A DNA stretch of 64,000 nucleotides from Pseudomonas sp. MYb60 (GTDB taxonomy: Bacteria; Pseudomonadota; Gammaproteobacteria; Pseudomonadales; Pseudomonadaceae), in assembly GCF_002979555.1 (NCBI RefSeq), contig NZ_PCOZ01000016.1, forward strand, positions 1 to 64,000. Reading direction: 5' to 3'. This document shows positions 1 to 8,485 of this stretch, piece by piece. The notes under the pieces were generated by a model. That model searched no databases. It saw only the letters and a program-made list of their open reading frames with translations, and had not been told where the DNA came from. The stretch's first letter is position 1. Each line of letters starts with the position of its first letter. The translations under genes were made by a program, and so were the position numbers.

Positions 1-75
1 GTCGGGGTAGGGGGATTCGAACTCCCGACATCCTGCTCCCAAAGCAGGCGCGCTACCGGACTGCGCTATACCCCG
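1..75 (-). tRNA. tRNA-Pro (anticodon TGG)
   Basis: Read on the minus strand, the segment folds as a cloverleaf: acceptor CGGGGTA pairs with TACCCCG, the anticodon loop is TTTGGGA and the T loop contains TTCGAAT. The anticodon TGG reads proline CCA codons. Base 1 may be the first C of an encoded CCA end, so the 3' tip could be cut by the window edge. Confidence 0.95.
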
Positions 76-84
76 GTTTGAAAT

Positions 85-160
85 TGGCTCCGTGACCAGG
101 ACTCGAACCTGGGACCCAATGATTAACAGTCATTTGCTCTACCGACTGAGCTATCACGGA
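85..160 (-). tRNA. tRNA-Asn (anticodon GTT)
   Basis: The minus strand gives a complete 76-nt tRNA with acceptor TCCGTGA pairing with TCACGGA, an anticodon loop centred on GTT, a TTCGAGT T loop and an encoded CCA end. It lies 9 bp upstream of tRNA-Pro in the direction of transcription, so the two are probably cut from one transcript. Confidence 0.97.
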
Positions 161-249
161 ACTACATATTTCAAAGTACAACTTCTACTGCGGTGCAACC
201 TTCTCTTCGAGTCTTCCGTATCGCTACGTTGTCATGTCTGAGGCGCGCT

Positions 250-277
250 ATTCTACAATCTTAAAAACCCCTGTCAA
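250..277 (-). promoter_or_regulatory. sigma-70 promoter for the tRNA-Asn/tRNA-Pro unit
   Basis: On the minus strand there is TTGACA, a 16-bp spacer and TAGAAT, followed at once by a GC-rich discriminator (GCGCGCC). Such discriminators are typical of stringently controlled stable RNA promoters. The start site would lie about 80 nt before tRNA-Asn. This promoter and the clpB terminator are the only signals I see in the gene-free stretch 161-464. Confidence 0.75.
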
Positions 278-407
278 CCCTTTAAATTGCTTTTAAGACA
301 ATGATTTGCGCTTGTTTCTGATTTCTTCTTGGGGAGAAGAAACCCGTGGGCTGACGTTGTTGCGGGGCGCACTTTACAAGCCTTTTCCTTACAGTTCAAC
401 GCCCTAT

Positions 408-440
408 CGAAAAAAAAAAGGCCCCGCAGTGCGGGGCCCT
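408..440 (-). terminator. rho-independent terminator of clpB
   Basis: A GC-rich hairpin (GGCCCCGCA/TGCGGGGCC, 420-438) is followed on the minus strand by ten T residues (positions 419-410). It begins about 25 bp after the clpB stop codon. Confidence 0.93.
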
Positions 441-464
441 CTTTTATTACGCCAGTGTCGGGGC

Positions 465-3029
465 TCAGTGGAAGACGATTTCGTCGTTTTCCACGGTTGC
501 TTCGACGCTGGTGCCAGGCATGAAGCTGCCCGACAGGATCAGCTGTGCCAGCGGGTTCTCGATCCAGCGCTGGATTGCACGCTTCAGAGGGCGTGCGCCA
601 TACACCGGGTCGTAGCCGACCGCGATCAGCTTGTCCAACGCCTCGCTACTCAGCACCAGGTCAAGCTCGCGCTCGGCCAGGCGGCTGCGCAGGCGGCCCA
701 GCTGGATCTCGGTGATGCCCGCGATCTGATCCCGCGCCAGGGGCTCGAAGATCACCACTTCATCGACCCGGTTGATGAACTCCGGACGGAAGTGGCTGGT
801 CAGCGCATCCATCACAGCAGCGCGCTGGCCTTCACGGTCGCCCACCAACTCCTGTATCTGCGCCGAGCCCAGGTTGGAGGTCATCACGATCACCGTGTTG
901 CGGAAGTCCACGGTGCGCCCGTGGCTGTCCGTCAGGCGGCCGTCTTCCAGCACTTGCAACAGGATGTTGAACACATCCGGGTGCGCCTTCTCGACCTCAT
1001 CCAGCAGGATCACCGAGTAAGGCTTGCGCCGCACGGCTTCGGTCAGGTAACCGCCCTCCTCGTAGCCCACATAGCCTGGTGGTGCGCCAATCAGGCGCGC
1101 CACCGAGTGTTTCTCCATGAACTCGGACATGTCGATCCGCACCATCGCCTCTTCAGTATCAAAGAGGAACTCGGCCAAGGCCTTGCACAGCTCGGTCTTA
1201 CCCACACCGGTCGGGCCGAGGAACATGAACGAGCCGCTCGGACGGTTCGGGTCGGACAACCCGGCCCGCGAACGCCGCACGGCGTTGGACACGGCCACCA
1301 CGGCTTCTTCCTGGCCAATCACACGTTGGTGCAACAGGCTTTCCATCTTCAGCAGCTTGTCGCGCTCGCCCTCGAGCATTTTCGACACCGGAATACCGGT
1401 CCACTTCGAGACGACTTCGGCGATTTCTTCCTCGGTCACCTTGCTGCGCAGCAACTGGTTTTCCGGCTTGCCGTGCTGGTCGACCATCTGCAGGCTGCGC
1501 TCCAGGTCCGGGATCACCCCGTACTGCAACTCGGCCATGCGGTTCAGGTCGCCTTTACGGCGCGCGGCTTCCAGTTCCTGGCGGGACTGCTCGATCTTTT
1601 GCTGGATCTGCGCAGAACCCTGCACTTCGGCTTTTTCCGAAGTCCAGATTTCTTCCAGGTCCGAATACTCGCGTTCCAGACGGACGATTTCTTCCTGGAG
1701 TTTTTCCAGGCGTTTCTTCGCCGCGTCGTCTTCTTCCTTCTTAAGAGCCTGGGACTCCACTTTCAACTGAATCAGGCGACGGTCCAGACGGTCGAGCACT
1801 TCCGGCTTGGAGTCGATCTCCATGCGGATGCGGCTGGCCGCTTCGTCGATCAAGTCGATGGCCTTGTCGGGCAACTGACGGTCAGTAATATAGCGATGGC
1901 TCAATTTGGCCGCCGCAATGATCGCGCCGTCAGTGATCGCCACTTTATGGTGGACCTCATAACGCTCTTTCAGGCCACGCAGGATCGCGATGGTGTCTTC
2001 TTCGCTCGGTTCTTCCACCAACACTTTCTGGAAGCGCCGCTCAAGAGCCGCGTCCTTCTCAATGTACTGGCGATACTCATTGAGCGTGGTGGCACCGACG
2101 CAGTGCAACTCGCCCCGTGCCAACGCAGGCTTGAGCATGTTGCCCGCATCCATCGAGCCTTCGCCTTTACCGGCGCCGACCATGGTGTGCAGTTCGTCGA
2201 TAAACAGAATGATCTGCCCCTCCTGCTTCGACAATTCATTAAGCAGGGATTTCAGGCGTTCTTCGAACTCGCCACGGAACTTGGCGCCGGCGATCAACGC
2301 CCCCATGTCCAGGGACAACAGGCGCTTGCCTTTAAGGCCGTCCGGCACTTCGCCATTGATGATGCGCTGGGCGAGGCCTTCGGCAATCGCGGTTTTACCC
2401 ACGCCAGGCTCACCGATCAGCACCGGGTTGTTCTTGGTGCGACGTTGCAGCACCTGGATGGTGCGACGAATTTCATCGTCACGGCCGATCACCGGGTCAA
2501 GTTTGCCGTCTTCGGCACGCTTGGTCAGGTCGACGGTGTATTTATCCAGGGCCTGGCGCGACTCCTCATGGTTGGGGTCGTTGACCGCATCGCCGCCACG
2601 CAGGTTGTTGATGGCATTTTCCAGGGCTTTCTTGCTCACGCCCTGCCCCAGCAACAACTTGCCGAGCTTGCTGTTCTCGTCCATGGCGGCGAGCAACACC
2701 AGTTCGCTGGAGATGAACTGGTCGCCCTTTTGCTGGGCCAGGCGGTCTGCTTGATTAAGCAGGCGCGCCAGGTCCTGGGACATGTTCACGTCGCCGGTCG
2801 GGTTTTGGATTTTTGGCAGTTGGTCGAGCTCTTTGCTCAACTCCTTGCGCAGGCTGTTGACGTCAAAGCCCACCTGCATCAGCAAGGGCTTGATAGAACC
2901 ACCTTGCTGTTCCAGGAGCGCCTGCATCAAGTGCGCAGGCTCGATGGCCGGATGGTCGAGGCCCACCGCCAACGATTGAGAGTCAGACAATGCCAACTGT
3001 AATTTGCTGGTTAAACGATCAATACGCAT
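465..3029 (-). CDS. clpB: ATP-dependent chaperone ClpB
   Basis: An 854-residue Hsp100 disaggregase, the full length for the family. It threads aggregated proteins through a hexameric ring in the cytoplasm and works with DnaK. The N-terminal Clp repeat domain is followed by a first AAA+ module (Walker A GEPGVGKT near residue 206, Walker B FIDELHT), the coiled-coil middle domain (about 410-520) and a second AAA+ module (GPTGVGKTE near residue 605). The middle domain separates ClpB from ClpA and ClpC. The start has a strong AAGGAAGG ribosome site. A heat-shock promoter lies upstream and a terminator downstream, so the gene is probably transcribed alone. Confidence 0.98.
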   Translation of the reverse strand: MRIDRLTSKLQLALSDSQSLAVGLDHPAIEPAHLMQALLEQQGGSIKPLLMQVGFDVNSLRKELSKELDQLPKIQNPTGDVNMSQDLARLLNQADRLAQQKGDQFISSELVLLAAMDENSKLGKLLLGQGVSKKALENAINNLRGGDAVNDPNHEESRQALDKYTVDLTKRAEDGKLDPVIGRDDEIRRTIQVLQRRTKNNPVLIGEPGVGKTAIAEGLAQRIINGEVPDGLKGKRLLSLDMGALIAGAKFRGEFEERLKSLLNELSKQEGQIILFIDELHTMVGAGKGEGSMDAGNMLKPALARGELHCVGATTLNEYRQYIEKDAALERRFQKVLVEEPSEEDTIAILRGLKERYEVHHKVAITDGAIIAAAKLSHRYITDRQLPDKAIDLIDEAASRIRMEIDSKPEVLDRLDRRLIQLKVESQALKKEEDDAAKKRLEKLQEEIVRLEREYSDLEEIWTSEKAEVQGSAQIQQKIEQSRQELEAARRKGDLNRMAELQYGVIPDLERSLQMVDQHGKPENQLLRSKVTEEEIAEVVSKWTGIPVSKMLEGERDKLLKMESLLHQRVIGQEEAVVAVSNAVRRSRAGLSDPNRPSGSFMFLGPTGVGKTELCKALAEFLFDTEEAMVRIDMSEFMEKHSVARLIGAPPGYVGYEEGGYLTEAVRRKPYSVILLDEVEKAHPDVFNILLQVLEDGRLTDSHGRTVDFRNTVIVMTSNLGSAQIQELVGDREGQRAAVMDALTSHFRPEFINRVDEVVIFEPLARDQIAGITEIQLGRLRSRLAERELDLVLSSEALDKLIAVGYDPVYGARPLKRAIQRWIENPLAQLILSGSFMPGTSVEATVENDEIVFH

Positions 3030-3101
3030 TAGTCACCTTCCTTTTGAGCAGGCCGGAGCTATAAAACATCCTGAATGAAGAAACCTGCCAGATACCCTTA
3101 T

Positions 3102-3129
3102 AGATGGGGTGGATTCTGGAAGTTTCAAG
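3102..3129 (-). promoter_or_regulatory. sigma-32 heat-shock promoter of clpB
   Basis: On the minus strand the sequence reads CTTGAAA, 13 bp, CCCCATCT. This matches the RpoH consensus (CTTGAAA-N13-14-CCCCATNT) at every defined position. It lies about 75 bp upstream of the clpB start, a usual distance for this gene. Confidence 0.92.
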
Positions 3130-3159
3130 CGTCGGACAGTTGACCCAAGTCAGGAGAGT

Positions 3160-3885
3160 CTAGCGTTCCAGCCAGATAAGGGAGGCAAACCGACCGGTGC
3201 GAGGACTGCGGCGGTAGGAAAAGAAGCGCGGATCGCTCACGGTGCAGAAACCGCCACCATACACAGCCGTGACGCCCCGTGCGGCAAGGCGCAGACGGGC
3301 CAACTGATAGATGTCGGCCATGAACTTGCCGGGGTTGCGGCTGGGCATGAAGGCTTCGACGGTGATCGGCAGTTGCTGCATGAAGGCTTCACGCACTTCC
3401 GGGCCGACTTCAAAGGCTTGCGGGCCGATGGCCGGGCCGAGCCAGACGAGCACTTCGCCAGGCGCCGTATCCAGACTTTCAAACGCCGCCTCCAGCACGC
3501 CCGCTGCCAATCCACGCCAGCCGGCATGGGCCGCTGCGACGCGGGTGCCAGCCCGGTTGCAAAACAACGCGGGCAGGCAATCGGCAGTCATTGCGGTACA
3601 TGCGATGCCAGGGGTGCTGGTCCAGCTGGCGTCGGCTTCGGCGATACGGTCTGGGTCAGCCTCGACCACAGTCACACCATGGACCTGGCGCAGCCAGGCC
3701 GGCTGGATATCGAAGGCATCGCTGAGACGACGGCGATTTTCAAGCACCGCCTCCAAGCTGTCCTCGACATGATCACCGAGGTTGAGGCTGTCGAACGGCG
3801 CCACACTGACGCCGCCCGCACGGGTGGTGACACAGGCTTTAACCCGAGCCGGCGCGGGCCAGTCAGGCATCAGCCAGTCACTCAT
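3160..3885 (-). CDS. pgeF: peptidoglycan editing factor PgeF (YfiH/laccase-domain family)
   Basis: A 241-residue protein of the YfiH (DUF152, Cu-oxidase_4) family. It carries the family's metal-binding segments VHGVTVVEAD, TADCLPALF and AAAHAGWRGL in the expected order. Homologues are credited with removing misincorporated L-Ser from peptidoglycan precursors; others have shown purine nucleoside phosphorylase or polyphenol oxidase activity, so the substrate cannot be fixed from sequence. The start overlaps the rluD stop by 4 bp (ATGA), which implies translational coupling. The rluD-pgeF pair is conserved in pseudomonads and usually neighbours bamD and clpB, as here. Confidence 0.9.
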   Translation of the reverse strand: MSDWLMPDWPAPARVKACVTTRAGGVSVAPFDSLNLGDHVEDSLEAVLENRRRLSDAFDIQPAWLRQVHGVTVVEADPDRIAEADASWTSTPGIACTAMTADCLPALFCNRAGTRVAAAHAGWRGLAAGVLEAAFESLDTAPGEVLVWLGPAIGPQAFEVGPEVREAFMQQLPITVEAFMPSRNPGKFMADIYQLARLRLAARGVTAVYGGGFCTVSDPRFFSYRRSPRTGRFASLIWLER

Positions 3886-4844
3886 CCGATGAACGCCTCG
3901 CGATCTTGCTTGAGCAGCGACAGCAGCCAGACCAGATCGTCTGGCAGAGGCGATTCCCAGCTCATGCGCTTACCGCTCGTCGGATGATCCAACTCCAGGA
4001 AGCGCGCGTGCAGTGCCTGGCGCGGAAAGCTCTTCAGCGATTCGACCATGGTCACACTCGCCGCCGGCGGAATGCGGAAACGACCACCGTAGGCCGGATC
4101 GCCGACCAACGGGAAGTTGATGTGGGCCATGTGCACACGAATCTGGTGGGTACGCCCGGTTTCCAGCTTGACCCGCACATGGGTGTGGGAACGGAAACGC
4201 TCCAGTACACGGTAATGGCTGACGGCCTGCTTGCCACCCTCCATCACCGCCATGCGCTGGCGCTGCTGGCCGTGACGACCGATCGGCGCGTTGATCTTGC
4301 CGCCGGCCACTACCACACCGATCACGATGCATTCGTAGATACGGCTGACGCTGCGGCTCTGCAACTGCGTAACCAGTTGTGTCTGCGCCTGAATGGTCTT
4401 GGCCACCACCATCAGACCGGTGGTGTCCTTGTCCAGACGGTGCACGATGCCGCAGCGCGGGACATTGATGATGTCCGGCACGTGGTGCAGCAAGGCATTG
4501 AGCAAGGTGCCATCAGCGTGCCCGGCCGCCGGGTGAACTACCAGGCCTGCGGGTTTGTTGATCACCAGGATGTCGTCGTCTTCGTAGACGATATCCAGCT
4601 CGATGTCTTGGGCGACCCACTCTCCCTGGGATTCCTGCTCGGCAGTCAGCTCAAGAATCGCACCACCATGGACTATGTCTCGCGGGCGGATAACCGCTCC
4701 ATCCACAGTCAGGCGGCCGTCTTTGATCCAGGCGGAAAGGCGCGAGCGCGAGTGCTCAGCGAATAATTGTGCGGCGACTTGATCGAGGCGTTGGCCGCCC
4801 AATTCGGACGGCACCTCTGCGCGAAGTTCAATTTTATCGGACAT
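3882..4844 (-). CDS. rluD: 23S rRNA pseudouridine(1911/1915/1917) synthase RluD
   Basis: A 320-residue RluA-family pseudouridine synthase. An N-terminal S4 RNA-binding domain (about 15-75) precedes the catalytic domain, where HRLDKDTTG holds the nucleophilic Asp near residue 140. Family members with this S4 domain and the neighbouring pgeF modify helix 69 of 23S rRNA. The gene starts a two-gene operon with pgeF and is divergent from bamD across 149 bp. Confidence 0.95.
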   Translation of the reverse strand: MSDKIELRAEVPSELGGQRLDQVAAQLFAEHSRSRLSAWIKDGRLTVDGAVIRPRDIVHGGAILELTAEQESQGEWVAQDIELDIVYEDDDILVINKPAGLVVHPAAGHADGTLLNALLHHVPDIINVPRCGIVHRLDKDTTGLMVVAKTIQAQTQLVTQLQSRSVSRIYECIVIGVVVAGGKINAPIGRHGQQRQRMAVMEGGKQAVSHYRVLERFRSHTHVRVKLETGRTHQIRVHMAHINFPLVGDPAYGGRFRIPPAASVTMVESLKSFPRQALHARFLELDHPTSGKRMSWESPLPDDLVWLLSLLKQDREAFIG

Positions 4845-4993
4845 GCTCAGACTAGGCGTGGCACAGCCTTTGGTTTCGGCTGCGCGCTTGTGGTTAAATA
4901 CGGCGTCTTTTGCCCCGAGGCTTTCAACGGGGCGCTCATCATAACAGGACGGCCCCGCCCAAGACAGCGGCCGTCATAGGGACGCAAGCCGCC

Positions 4994-6019
4994 ATGCAAG
5001 TGAAACACCTGCTGCTGATCGCCATCCTCGCCATGACTGCTGCTTGCTCGTCAACAAAGGACGTCGTCGACGAAAACCTGAGCGAAGTCGAGTTGTACCA
5101 ACTGGCTCAGAAAGACCTGGACAATAATAGCTACACCAGCGCCACAGCGAAGCTGAAGGCCCTGGAGTCGCGCTATCCGTTCGGTCGCTACGCTGACCAG
5201 GCACAGCTTGAGCTGATCTACGCCAACTACAAGAACGCCGAGCCGGAAGCTGCCAAGTCCGCCGCCGAGCGTTTCATCCGCCTGCATCCGCAGCATCCGA
5301 ACGTCGACTACGCCTACTACATGAAGGGCCTGACCTCGTTCGACCAGGACGTCGGCCTGCTGGCGCGCTTCCTGCCGCTGGACATGACCAAGCGTGACCC
5401 GGGCGCTGCCCGCGACTCCTACAACGAGTTCGCCCAGCTGACCAGCCGCTACCCCAACAGCCGCTACGCGCCCGATGCCAAGCAGCGCATGATCTACCTG
5501 CGCAACCTGCTGGCGTCCTACGAGATCCACGTGGCCCACTACTACCTGACCCGTCAGGCCTATGTAGCGGCCGCCAACCGTGGTCGCTATGTGGTGGAAA
5601 ACTTCCAGGAAACCCCTTCCGTGGGTGACGGCCTGGCCGTGATGACCGAAGCGTACCAGCGCCTGCACCTGGACGAACTGGCCAGCACCAGCCTGGAAAC
5701 CCTGAAGCTCAACTACCCGGATCACCCAAGCCTCAAAGACGGCCAGTTCGTGCCTCAGGTGGCCGAAGCCGACAACCGTTCGTGGCTGAGCAAGTACACC
5801 CTGGGCCTGATCGAGTCCCGTCCACCACTGCCGCCGGGCGAAACCCGCGCCAACCAGGACGTGATCAAGCAGTTCCAGGACGCCAAGGAAGCCATTCCAT
5901 CGGAGCTCAAGCCTCACGATGAGAACGGCGACGTGATCGAAGAGGAAGAACCGCAAGCCCTGGGCAACAACCAGGACCGTTCGTGGTTCAGCTACATGAC
6001 CTTCGGCGTGTTCGACTGA
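4994..6019 (+). CDS. bamD: outer membrane assembly lipoprotein BamD
   Basis: A 341-residue lipoprotein of the Bam complex, which folds beta-barrel proteins into the outer membrane. The chosen ATG gives a short signal peptide ending in the lipobox TAAC, so Cys20 should be lipidated; an upstream in-frame ATG would bury this signal. The body holds tetratricopeptide-like repeats, including YPFGRYADQAQLELIYA. The acidic C-terminal extension (VIEEEEPQAL) is longer than in E. coli and seems typical of Pseudomonas. A terminator follows directly, so it is a single-gene unit. Confidence 0.96.
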   Translation: MQVKHLLLIAILAMTAACSSTKDVVDENLSEVELYQLAQKDLDNNSYTSATAKLKALESRYPFGRYADQAQLELIYANYKNAEPEAAKSAAERFIRLHPQHPNVDYAYYMKGLTSFDQDVGLLARFLPLDMTKRDPGAARDSYNEFAQLTSRYPNSRYAPDAKQRMIYLRNLLASYEIHVAHYYLTRQAYVAAANRGRYVVENFQETPSVGDGLAVMTEAYQRLHLDELASTSLETLKLNYPDHPSLKDGQFVPQVAEADNRSWLSKYTLGLIESRPPLPPGETRANQDVIKQFQDAKEAIPSELKPHDENGDVIEEEEPQALGNNQDRSWFSYMTFGVFD

Positions 6020-6041
6020 CCTGTCGGCGCATCGCAAAAAA

Positions 6042-6066
6042 GGGAGCCCCACGGGGCTCCCTTTTT
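6042..6066 (+). terminator. rho-independent terminator of bamD
   Basis: The perfect hairpin GGGAGCCCC/GGGGCTCCC is followed by TTTTT, 22 bp after the bamD stop. A run of A residues lies before it. Confidence 0.93.
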
Positions 6067-6146
6067 CATGGGCAAGCATTATTGCGCTGTGCGCCTGGCA
6101 TGACCTTGGCTAAACTGGCGCATTCCTTGTCGAGAAACCACCCATC

Positions 6147-6380
6147 ATGCTTCGTCTATTGTTCTGGATTGCCGTCATTGCCGCCGCAGTATGGTTCTGG
6201 CGCAAATTCAAAAGCCCGGCCGCCAAGCAGCACCGCACCAGCGAACCCGGTGCAGCGCTGATGGTACGTTGCGCCCACTGCGGCGTGCACTTGCCGCAGG
6301 ATCGAGCGTTGAGTTCACGCCAGGAGTGGTATTGCACCCAGGCGCACCTCGAGCAAGGCCCGAAATCTATCCAGCGTTGA
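6147..6380 (+). CDS. PP0621-family small membrane protein
   Basis: A 77-residue protein with one N-terminal membrane segment (about residues 3-17, LRLLFWIAVIAAAVWFW) and a soluble tail with a CAHC motif near residue 42 and a further Cys near residue 66 (YCTQAHL). That spacing suggests a small zinc-ribbon-like fold. Short proteins of this kind next to bamD or thiO are conserved in Pseudomonas and have no assigned function. Its 3' end overlaps the convergent thiO by 14 bp. Confidence 0.8.
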   Translation: MLRLLFWIAVIAAAVWFWRKFKSPAAKQHRTSEPGAALMVRCAHCGVHLPQDRALSSRQEWYCTQAHLEQGPKSIQR

Positions 6381-7476
6381 TCCGCCCCGCGGGCGCATAC
6401 GGCGTAGGGTCAATGATCGGTGCGCGCGCCAGGAGCAGGTCGGCAAACAACTGGCAGGAAGCCGGCGCCAGTACCAGGCCATTGCGGTAATGCCCGCAGT
6501 TCAGCCACAACCCCCTGAAACCCGGCACTTCGCCAATATAGGGAATACCCTCGGGCGAGCCTGGGCGCAGGCCAGCCCAATGCCCCACCACTTCAGCGTC
6601 CGCCAGCGCGGGGATCAACTCGACCGCCGACGCCTTGAGACTTTCCAGCGCTGATTCAGTAGGGGTCTTGTCGAAACCTTCATGCTCCAGGGTACTGCCG
6701 ATCAGGATGTGACCGTCTCGCCGGGGAATCGCGTAACGCCCCTTGGCCAGCACCATGCTCGACAGGAAGTCCGAGGCGCATTTGTACAGGATCATCTGCC
6801 CCTTGACCGGCTCTACCGGCAATGACAAGCCCAGGCTCCCCAGCAACTCGCCGCTCCATGCGCCGGCCGCCAGCACCACCTGGTCACCATGAATCGGGCC
6901 TTCAGTCGTATTTACGCCCACCACAGTGCCAGCCTCAAGGATGAATCCGCGCACTTCACACTGCTCGCGAAGGGTCACGCCTGGCAAAGCCAGCAACGCA
7001 GCCTTGAGGGACTTGACCAGGCGCGGGTTACGCACATTGGCCACATCGGCCATGTAGATCGCCTGCGAGTAACCGCCGCCGAGCACCGGCACCGCGTCGT
7101 GTGCCGCCGACACATCCACCTTGCTCAGGGGCCTTCCCTCACGCTTCGCCCAGGCCAGCGCCTCGGCTTCGTCGTCCAGGTCCAGCCAGTACAGGCCAGT
7201 GGTGTGGACTTCGGGGTCGACACCGGTGGCGGCAAACAAGCGCTCTGCCAGCTGTGGATAGAAGTCCTGGGACCAGTGGGCCAGCGCCGTGACTGCCGGA
7301 CTGTAGCGCCACGGGTACAGCGGCGAAACAATACCGCCGCCAGCCCACGAAGACTCTTGCCCTACCCCTGCCCTCTCCAGCAGTACAACGTTGCGCCCCT
7401 CGCTCGCCAGGTTGAACGCCGTCAACAAGCCGATGACTCCGCCACCGACAATCACTACCTGCTGTTGCTTTGCCAT
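6367..7476 (-). CDS. thiO: glycine oxidase ThiO
   Basis: A 369-residue FAD-dependent amino-acid oxidase (DAO family). It oxidises glycine to the imine needed for the thiazole ring of thiamine. The Rossmann motif VVIVGGGVIGLL lies at residues 6-17 and the segment WAGGGIVSPLYPWRY is typical of ThiO. The ATG at 7476 was chosen because the dinucleotide motif then lies at the N-terminus; the longer in-frame extension is not protein-like. No other thi gene and no TPP riboswitch are visible nearby. In Pseudomonas this gene normally flanks the minor pilin cluster, as here. Confidence 0.93.
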   Translation of the reverse strand: MAKQQQVVIVGGGVIGLLTAFNLASEGRNVVLLERAGVGQESSWAGGGIVSPLYPWRYSPAVTALAHWSQDFYPQLAERLFAATGVDPEVHTTGLYWLDLDDEAEALAWAKREGRPLSKVDVSAAHDAVPVLGGGYSQAIYMADVANVRNPRLVKSLKAALLALPGVTLREQCEVRGFILEAGTVVGVNTTEGPIHGDQVVLAAGAWSGELLGSLGLSLPVEPVKGQMILYKCASDFLSSMVLAKGRYAIPRRDGHILIGSTLEHEGFDKTPTESALESLKASAVELIPALADAEVVGHWAGLRPGSPEGIPYIGEVPGFRGLWLNCGHYRNGLVLAPASCQLFADLLLARAPIIDPTPYAPAGRINAG

Positions 7477-7538
7477 TATTCGATCCAGCCGATAAATAGG
7501 GACAAGCGCGCCCGGCGCCCAATCATCCAGCACCCCCA

Positions 7539-7940
7539 TCATTGCCCCCAGCACAGCTTGCGCGACATGCCGGGGGCCGCTCCCGGATTGGTTCGCGTGC
7601 CGGTGCTGGTCAGGCTGAAGTCGCCACACGGGTCGCCGGCCATGACCGAATCGACGGCAGGCGTGGCCACCAGCTGGAAATCCTGAGGGTTCAGTGCAGG
7701 GGAGATTCTATAGTGATCATTGCCCTCACTGACGCCACTGGCGTCAATAAAACTTCCGTTCCGGGTATAAAACCGCTCCAGGTACTGCGCCTGCTCGTTC
7801 AGCAGCGCGACGATTTGCGCGCGGTGCACTTTTTTCATCTGCCCGGCATAACCCGGGTAGGCGATTCCAGCCAGCACCGCGATGATCGCCACAGCGATCA
7901 GTAACTCGATCAGGGTAAAACCTCGGCTATCCTTGCCCAT
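7539..7940 (-). CDS. pilE: type IV pilus minor pilin PilE-like
   Basis: A 133-residue type IV prepilin. A short basic leader (MGKDSRG) is followed by the class-III cleavage site G|FTLIELL, with the conserved Glu at mature position 5, and a hydrophobic helix. Two cysteines (CGDFSL and the C-terminal KLCWGQ) can form the pilin D-loop disulfide. The ATG at 7940 has an AAGGAG site 7 bp upstream. It is the last gene of pilV-pilW-pilX-pilE. Minor pilins prime pilus assembly in the inner membrane. Confidence 0.9.
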   Translation of the reverse strand: MGKDSRGFTLIELLIAVAIIAVLAGIAYPGYAGQMKKVHRAQIVALLNEQAQYLERFYTRNGSFIDASGVSEGNDHYRISPALNPQDFQLVATPAVDSVMAGDPCGDFSLTSTGTRTNPGAAPGMSRKLCWGQ

Positions 7941-7951
7941 CCCATTGCTCC

Positions 7952-8479
7952 TTATTGAAGTTGTCGCCAAACCACCCGCCTGAAAGGCGAGCCTCCCTCC
8001 TCCACCCGCGCATAGACGCTCTCCAGCACCGTGCGCAACTGGCCGCTCAACCCGACCGCGGTCACGCGGTACAACGCCGCCGGGGTGTGTGGCGGTAAAT
8101 GAGCCACCCCCATGGCTGGCCCTAATGACTGAATGCCGAAGACTCCGTCCTCGAAGGCCACCCAGGTAACGGCCGGAACCGGGTTGGTTCCAGGCCCCGA
8201 TACCGAAAACGCTTCCTCAGGCGGTGCACAGGTCGCAATCGAGCGGCACAGCGGCAAAGCCGCGAAGGTGCGCTGAATGCGTTGCTCGCCAAGCTGCAAA
8301 CCGTTTTCAGCGCGTTGAAACGATTGGTTTCGGTGCCACAGGCTGCTGGCAATCTTCTGCTGAGCCACCGCCCCCTGCATCGACGACACACCCACCCACG
8401 ACAACAGCAGCAGAAACACCAGGCTGACCAGCAGCACCATGCCTGCCTGCCTTGCGTAGAATCCTCGTGCCATTTCCAT
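7952..8479 (-). CDS. pilX: type IV pilus minor pilin PilX-like
   Basis: A 175-residue protein with a short basic N-terminus (FYARQAG), a strongly hydrophobic helix (MVLLVSLVFLLLLSWVG) and the ERG-like stretch RAENGLQLGE seen in PilX. Like other PilX proteins it lacks the mature Glu5 and is usually placed at the tip of the minor pilin complex. It starts 6 bp after the pilW stop, with a GGAG site. Confidence 0.87.
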   Translation of the reverse strand: MEMARGFYARQAGMVLLVSLVFLLLLSWVGVSSMQGAVAQQKIASSLWHRNQSFQRAENGLQLGEQRIQRTFAALPLCRSIATCAPPEEAFSVSGPGTNPVPAVTWVAFEDGVFGIQSLGPAMGVAHLPPHTPAALYRVTAVGLSGQLRTVLESVYARVEEGGSPFRRVVWRQLQ

Positions 8480-8485
8480 GACCGA

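Noticed and set aside
306..3002. An 898-codon open frame opposite clpB
   Set aside because: It is the antisense frame of a GC-rich, strongly conserved gene. It has no ribosome site, and its composition (runs of Leu, Gln, His, Val, Ala) is typical of shadow frames.
7477..7538. TPP riboswitch before thiO
   Set aside because: The upstream stretch is only about 60 bp and shows none of the conserved riboswitch segments.
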